From NCBI GenBank assembly GCA_027919835.1, contig JANVFP010000035.1, positions 310,001-374,000 of the forward strand: a stretch of DNA of 64,000 nt, in the 5' to 3' direction. The translations under genes were made by a program, and so were the position numbers. This DNA comes from Lentinula raphanica. Taxonomy: Eukaryota; Basidiomycota; Agaricomycetes; Agaricales; Omphalotaceae. How positions within the stretch are numbered: position 1 is the first letter of the stretch; each line of letters starts with the position of its first letter. The notes below the pieces were generated by a model that did not search any database, was not told the origin of the DNA, and saw only the letters and a program-made list of their open reading frames with translations. Positions 58,116 through 64,000 of the stretch are shown here, piece after piece.

Positions 58116-58867
58116 ATGGTTCATACGCGCATCTTCTTCGCTATCTTCCTCGCCTTTGGGATAACGTCTGTCCTTTCTGTCCCTATGCCGGCGCATGGCA
58201 ATGCTGCTGTTCAGTCTAGAGAAGAAGACGCCTCATCGGAAGGATATGACTCTGCCGCGACCACCAGTGGATACTCAAGAGCGTCTAGTCATACTCTTGG
58301 TAGGTGGTACTTTGAGCTATGATCTTGTGAAAACTTGTTTGTTGATGGTGGGTTCTCTGTCGTCAGGCCGTAGTCGATCACCGACTCCACAAGTGGCGAG
58401 CGAGCAAAAGCCTATCAATGAAGGTGATGACTATTCACGTCTATTGCGTTGGAACGCATATACATATTGACGGTACACTGTCATTCACAGAAACGGTTGA
58501 GGAAAAAATACAAAAAGTCGAGGATTGCGCTTCTGTTTATCAAAATCATAAATGGTCATTCGATAACCTTGTCAAACGCCTTCGTTCAAGAGAAAAACTT
58601 CAGTATCGCAAAACCGATGAGGAATCGTTGGACGAATACCGCTTGATGGCCTCGGAAAATTGTTGGTTCGTAGCATTGCTTCGTCTGTTCATTGGTTCTG
58701 TTCTTAAAATGCCACATAATGCCACCTCAGAAGTGAATCAGCGGGCAAGTCGTATAAGACTGAACAGCCGCACAATGACCGGTGAAGATACCGTCGTACC
58801 TGCGGAGAGTCCTAGTCAGATACGAAGAGGTTCATTTGGATCACTCAATGTGAACCTTCGGCCCTGA
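58116..58867 (+). CDS. Secreted-protein family A, member A4
   Basis: Exons 58116..58299, 58367..58423 and 58491..58867 give 205 residues, both introns phase 1. The signal peptide (MVHTRIFFAIFLAFGITSVL) ends before SVPMPAHGN. A polar Ser-rich linker and a 57-nt middle exon follow. The helical module is ETVEEKIQKVEDCASVYQNH, FDNLVKRLRS and ESLDEYRLMASEN, in the same order as A1-A3. A possible further intron after ASEN (GTTGGT donor at 58663) would end the protein there; the unspliced frame runs on to 58867. Unlike A1 and A3 it has two cysteines. Function unknown, predicted secreted. Confidence 0.72.
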
Positions 58868-60391
58868 GTCTCGGTCGACGATGATTCGAGCGACATGAGC
58901 CATGCTCAGTGGTTCACTCTAGATCCAAGCACACTGTAGAGCCATCTTCTTTCCTTCTAATGTTCAGTTCTTCCCTTCCCTTCACCTGCTCGCTATACTT
59001 CCTGTGCTCAATAATATTAGAGGTTTCTCATTCCTTCATTCCTTGAAGCCGATGAAGCTGTTCAAATTCATGGCTTGGGCACAAGACGGTGACACCGAGT
59101 CCCGACAGCACTATTCCGCGGCGTAGATGCTAGTAGGGAACGAAGAACTGGGAAGAACTAATAGGATATCGTTAGTTTACTGGCGATGATCCGGTCGAAA
59201 GACTATGACACTGACAGACCTTTACTTGAATCAGCGTTCAGAACGCCAACGGTACCCGCGATGAATAGCAGTGCCTTTCATCCGAGTGTCACAATGTACC
59301 AGAATGAACTAAGACCTACTAACACCCATGCTTGGACCGGGAAGGATATGACCGAATTGGCATTGATCAGGCATCGAAAGTTGAGGAAGACGTTGAGGTT
59401 GACTATCGTTACTGGTTCCCATATCATTGACCATCTGGAAGAGCTTGATTATGCAGCGTCCGGGGATGAGCTGTATCGGACACAAGTTTGAAACCTGAAG
59501 CTGAAGTGACAGTGCTTGTATAGGACGGAACATCGTTTTGAGTAGGATCATTGCGATAGCACTCCGATGTTGTCCGAGAACGCATCGGTATCGTCCTCAC
59601 CATTATGATATCCTTCACTGCCTCCTGCTCTGCAATTGCCAAGGTAAGGAAGTGGAGACGGTTCGGTGCGCCGACTTGACTCAGGGCCTTGGCCCTTGAT
59701 GGCGAGTTTGGGAATGGGGCATTGCTGTATAGTGCTGGTTGACATTCCAAATCGTACTACTTGCAAAATCATTTGTTGTCGAATGTTCAGAGATGGGCCG
59801 CATGCCAAGAATACGTATCGATTTCCAACTCGAGGGATGAAGAATCAAGATGTTCCCGAATCCCTATCCTCTTCCATACTTATTCAGGAAAACCCATGAG
59901 AGAATGATTGTTCGAAGGATAGCTATACATGCCCACGCTTGCTGCGATCTGAGCTAGATGAAATCAGGTAGTAATGGAATGCAAGGGAGACCGATAAAAT
60001 CAGATTGTACGGGAGGAAGGAACTATTCCAAGAGATAATTCGAAGTCAGAGCAGTCACGTATGGGAAATTGTTCCCAAATTTGAAGGCTTCTTACCCCAT
60101 TTGGGATTGAGTGGGACGTTTCTCTCCACAGCCCTGTCTCCAAACTCCTTTCAAAACTTGTCACTTCGATTCCTTCCGTAGCCGGCTACGTCTCACCCTC
60201 CCTTTACTTTCCCTTTGCGTCATTCACTCCTACTTCTTTCCTTCTTAAACCTTTAACCAACGCCTTCAGAGCTTTAATTTTCCTTACCTCTTCGATAGTC
60301 TTGACGACGACCGATTGATCAATCAACAACACGCCTTGTCATAACTCTGAACCACTCCAGCAACACTCTTACCACTAGACGTATACGCAAC
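58868..60391. other. Intergenic stretch between A4 and DUF1769
   Basis: About 1.5 kb. An open frame at 59186-59491 (+, 101 residues) has no recognisable domain or signal peptide, and I do not call it. The right part is pyrimidine-rich, as expected for the DUF1769 promoter. Confidence 0.5.
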
Positions 60392-61766
60392 ATGCCTCAG
60401 CTTCGTGTCCTCGCCGGCCCAGACCCGAATAATCTCGTCCAGATCACCCATCTTGTCAACACCAACACGCCTTGTAAAGTTTCCTCGGACGTGTTCGACG
60501 GCTTCATTATCGCGAATATCAAAGGATTCAACAGGGAGACGGAGTATTTCGAGAGAGACGATAGAAAGGGCGTTACATGGAGTATCCAAGTGCAAGGTGG
60601 ATATATGCTGCCTGTAAAGAACGTACAAGTAAACTAACCAATCCCAAGGTCGATTCTTGCAACCACATTCAGCTGACGACATCCTGTTCGGAAACACATT
60701 CGAGAGACCGCTCCACCTTCCCTGGGGCTCTGGAGCCGCTCTCAAATTCATGAGGTAAAACTTCCTTCGTTATTGTAACAATCCAACTAACTCCTCCTCT
60801 TTCGTCCACTCCCATTGCCCAATCAACGTCCAGCTACCTCGACCCAAACCTATCCCATGATCTCACCTCACAAACCAAACCATGGGCCCTTTCCCCACTC
60901 GTCGCGACCATGCCTCATTTCGCTCATGCCCACAAGTCCAGACCGATTAATTTTCCCTCGAGTAGGTCCCTGGTTGATGACAATTCCCAGCTATGTCTCG
61001 CGTATCAAGACGGAGACGAAGAGGACGATGCGGATTCGCCATTGAGCTCAGCGAGCTCGTCTACATCTTCGTTGTCATCAGGCTCATCAGGCTCATCATC
61101 GGGCCATTCATCTCATTCAGCACGTTCCGGAGGTTCATCGTTTTCCTCGTCATCCTCGAGAGCCCACAGCAGCTCGAATGGTTCGATGACATACAAGCTC
61201 AAGTCTAAAGTACGTCGAGTAGGGGGATCCACGGTTTCGAGGAATAGAAATGGAAGCGGAGCTCCTCTTCCGGTCAACCTGCATACTGCTGCGCAAAGAA
61301 GGAGCTATTTCAGTGCTTCGCAGAACCGGAAAAGTATCGTGTTTGGTCCCGAGGTGAGTGTCCGTGTCTCATATAAGAGCTCTAAGTATATCCGTCAACA
61401 TCGTTCGATTCTACCATTTTTCTTTGGATGTTTCCTTACTCCTGTCAATCTCACAATTCTCATCCTCGTCTATCATTATCATTCCTTTGTTTTCCCATGT
61501 CCATCGTCCCGTCCTCACACTCTTACTGACCTTCGATCTATCTCTAGGACATAATTACGACCGACTTTTGTTATGGCTTCCTCGAATTCTCACCCTCGCT
61601 CACCCTTCGACTTCCCGGGGGCATTTCCTTCGACCTCTTGAAATACTGGGACGGTCAGCCGGTGAGATTTATGTGTTGCGAGCGGAAACAACACAATGCT
61701 GGGAAGGATGAGGGTGAACCTTGGGGAAGGAGTTTTTGGTGTGTGGCGATAGAGTTGGTTGATTGA
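60392..61766 (+). CDS. DUF1769 (UPF0590) family protein
   Basis: Exons 60392..60596, 60649..60754, 60834..61353 and 61548..61766 give 349 residues. Motifs in order are LRVLAGPDPNNLVQITHLVN, TEYFERDDRKGVTWSIQVQG, RFLQPHSADDILFGNTFERP, LPWGSGAALKFM, LDPNLSHDLTSQTKPWALSP and the end FSPSLTLRLPGGISFDLLKY with GRSFWCVAIELVD. They match the conserved fungal family PF08588, whose biochemical role is unknown. A Ser-rich insert of about 60 residues (SSASSSTSSLSSGSSGSSSG) breaks the middle. The third intron is long (194 bp) and T-rich. Complete by family length. Confidence 0.9.
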
Positions 61767-62206
61767 TTGAGGAATGTGACGGGATAAACTGCAATGGACT
61801 CGGACTCTGCTCGCCAGCTAAAGTATTGTACATATTTGACAAGTGAATTCAATAATGTTCATAACTTATCGAGTTCTAGCCGAATGGGCATTGACAACAT
61901 CGACATAGATTGTACAATTTCTACGAGCTCCAGATTAGAGTACAAAGTGCTCAAAGTGTTAAATATATAGTAGGAAATGAGCTCTACACGACGTCGATAG
62001 TCCATACTAGAGTGGTAGTAGGCGAGGTCGTTCCTCACTTCGTAAAACCAGTGGTCAACGTCGAGCGAGGCCGGTCTGGCGTCTGGGTAATTGCTCTTCT
62101 TATGACCAGGGAGACCTGAAACGAAAAACACTTTCATTGTGAGAAGAGCGAAGAGTCATGGCAGTCGGATGTCCGACTTTCAAAGCTCACCAAAAGGCTT
62201 CCACAT
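61767..62206. other. Convergent spacer
   Basis: About 440 bp between DUF1769 (+) and A5 (-). A 92-residue minus-strand frame (62137 to 61859, MKVFFVSGLPGHKKSNYPDA) fills much of it but has no motif support. Confidence 0.45.
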
Positions 62207-63276
62207 TTAGAGGAAGACGCAACCTGAGCTTGTCAGCTTGGATTTCAGCTTGGACTCTTTCGGCTTGGATTTTGGTCTGAATTCCTCCTTGATTTCCTCG
62301 GCAAGTTTCCAATATCGTTTGAACATCTGCAAAGCCCCCTTATCCTCTGGGCTTTTGATGAGGTACTCGACGACCGCCCTGAACTTCAGTAGATCTATTC
62401 TCGACTGGATCTGCGTTCTTGGCCCGCCGCCTACGGCCTTCGGTTGCGAGTCTCTTTGCTCTTTCAAGGCTTTCTTCTCTACTTCTCTCCACTCGAGGAT
62501 GTCCACGACTTTATTGTAGAGTTTGTGATTCGTCTTTTGGAGTTCTGTGAAAATAGAAATGAATTGTATTGCGAAAAACGTAAAGTTAGGGCTCTAAGTC
62601 GGAGCTGGAGATGGAAGATGACTTGACGCACCTCTCAACCTCGGATAGAAAGTTGAAAAGATATCGCATTCCTCCCTTTTGATCTCCGAGACCCTGTCCG
62701 CTCTGGTATGCAAACGCACCTCCTTCGTCGTCGCCTTAAGATCGTGTCCTTTTTCTGTTTCTCGTCCTGGTATTCCTTCCGGATCATAGTTGTCGATATA
62801 TTCAGCTGAAACAACTATGAAAGAAATGGAGATTAGACTTCACTAACTCTTAAGTTCTATTAACGAGTCAAAGAGCGTGAAGAAGGAAGGAACGAAAAAC
62901 CATGAGATAGAGGTTCACCTTGTTCTTGCGGCATGCTAGCTTCCACTTGTACCATGTGTTCAGAGAAAGACTCCGGTTCACTTCTTCCGCGAGCACCGTT
63001 GAAGAAGGTTGAGCGTGAGTCTACGGCCAACAAGTCATTGCTATCATCCGAATCGTCCGAGAGGTGTACGTGCGTGTTTGAGGTAATTGATTGCAAAAAC
63101 TGACTCGTCGAAGGCGTAGGACTACTCTGGCGACCGCGAAGGGTGTCGAAAGTGTCTGCCGAGTCCATTCCTGAGTCGTTAGGAGCATGGATAGGAACAG
63201 GAGCTGCAATGATGGAGAGAATTCCGAGTTCGACAGAGAGGAAGATAGAGAGCAGACGACGATAGACTGATATCAT
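62207..63276 (-). CDS. Secreted-protein family A, member A5
   Basis: Exons 63276..62919, 62814..62632 and 62544..62207 give 292 residues, both introns phase 1. The signal peptide (MISVYRRLLSIFLSVELGIL) ends before IIAAPVPIHAPND, again with the PVP and PND elements. A long Ser/Asp-rich linker follows. The C-terminal exon holds a helical stretch ELQKTNHKLYNKVVDILEWR and a module ending MFKRYWKLAEEIKEE, comparable with YFLLAE of A3. The protein ends GCVFL, a CaaX-type box (Cys-Val-Phe-Leu), odd for a protein with a signal peptide. The most divergent member; membership rests on the N-terminal motif, intron phase, leader motif and module pattern. Confidence 0.7.
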
Positions 63277-63407
63277 CAAGTCCGCAGTATGAAATTCATA
63301 GAAACGTGCGTTGAGGATTGTTATTCGAGGTTGTTATAGTACGAAAACGCTCTGCGCCGAGGCCTGCTCTCGTTCTTAGTTCAAAGAATGATGTGGTGGT
63401 GGTGGTA

Positions 63408-63421
63408 GGAGACCAGCTCTG
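63408..63421 (-). promoter_or_regulatory. Family A leader motif before A5
   Basis: Sense strand CAGAGCTGGTCTCC exactly, about 130 bp before the A5 start. CCTCCGACGGATCC lies just upstream on the sense strand; similar CCGAYGG sequences occur before A1, A2 and A4. Confidence 0.7.
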
Positions 63422-64000
63422 ACTTTGAGGGATCCGTCGGAGGCGGTACATATATGATGCTCACTGACCGTGCTGTGCGACGCTGCGATAAGATTGATGT
63501 CAAGATGCTTTGGTTCGAGCCACTACTATCAATGGGTATTTTGCTTGAGCCCCGGTTGCTGCTAACATCTGGTGCGGGTTAGAGGTTGAAGCAAGATTCC
63601 AGACGTTTTGAGAAATTTCCCGGTGAGCGGAAGTGAACAGAAGTGAACAAACTCATGTTATTTTCTCACGCATATGGTCTCATTCGTTCAACGTCCACTA
63701 CTACTCACCTCGCCTTAGATGGAATGAAGCTCCCTCACACGCAATACTTCCGGTTCGTCCAGAGCTGGATTCCCGCTGTGCAACTGCTTGCTGGCACAGA
63801 TACCGTACAACAGAGCGCACTGGATGGGACGACCTCGAGAGGCGATGATCGTGTCAAGCACCAGGACCATTCGACCGAAGGCAATTGCCTTCGACAATTA
63901 TACAAGATATCCACCGTGGCACGGTGATGTGCTCGCGAAGCTTAATCCCAGTGAGAGGCACATACTCTAGCAGTATGAAGAAGGAGAAAAAGCCGAAACT
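63422..64000. other. A5 upstream region to window end
   Basis: About 580 bp. Short frames at 63633-63970 on + show no motif. No gene supported; a gene entering from the right cannot be excluded. Confidence 0.45.

Noticed and set aside
59186..59491. 101-residue frame on +
   Set aside because: No signal peptide, domain or splice context; composition is not clearly coding.
61859..62137. 92-residue minus-strand frame just downstream of A5
   Set aside because: Starts with ATG but has no recognisable motif and cannot be joined to A5, which has its own stop; kept only as a remark in the spacer entry.
63498..63530. GGTTCGAGCC, similar to a tRNA B box
   Set aside because: No matching A box or cloverleaf-forming arms at the right distance.

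Overview
The window is nuclear DNA of a filamentous basidiomycete, most probably an agaricomycete. Every confident gene is split by 45-80 bp GT-AG introns, a Plavaka-type transposon protein lies at the left edge, and the conserved genes (PP1 phosphatase, a Vps68/TMEM50 protein, a DUF1769 protein, a PH-domain protein, a Zn2Cys6 regulator) have the fungal form. No rRNA, tRNA or CRISPR was recognised. All gene models were spliced by hand from reading frame, splice sites and family motifs.

Layout. 1-5.5 kb: the tail of a Plavaka-like element, then an HMG-box regulator gene broken inside its HMG box by a complete two-gene PIF/Harbinger transposon (982-4100). 6-9.1 kb: a divergent FAD amine oxidase / aldo-keto reductase pair. 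9.3-15.5 kb: a tandem duplication carrying two copies (A1, A2) of an unrecognised secreted-protein gene; a hAT-type MITE with a perfect 8-bp target duplication sits in the first unit. 16.5-24.7 kb: a membrane protein, a secreted GH43 arabinanase-like enzyme with 13 introns, and a Zn2Cys6 regulator with an apparent one-base frameshift. 27.4-42.3 kb: Vps68-like protein, secreted-like gene B1, a 717-residue membrane glycoprotein, two cyclase-family (formamidase-like) hydrolases, a D-amino-acid oxidase, a divergent CAX-type exchanger and PP1. 43.3-49.4 kb: a second tandem duplication with B2 and B3; B3 is cut by a 2,989-bp inverted-repeat element. 49.4-64 kb: a large PH-domain protein, DUF1769, and three more members of the first secreted family (A3, A4, A5) around a Tourist-like MITE.

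The most novel content is two unrecognised secreted-protein families. Family A (A1-A5) has a signal peptide ending near a Pro-Val-Pro motif, disordered linkers and one or two copies of a helical module. All fifteen of its introns are phase 1, and all five genes carry the leader motif CAGAGCTGGTCTCC (C in A3 slightly degenerate). Family B (B1-B3) has a signal peptide and a predicted beta-rich domain, only phase-0 introns, and a conserved block of about 50 bp in front of each start codon. These families, two tandem duplications, two gene-breaking transposon insertions and two MITEs make this a fast-evolving accessory region set among housekeeping genes.
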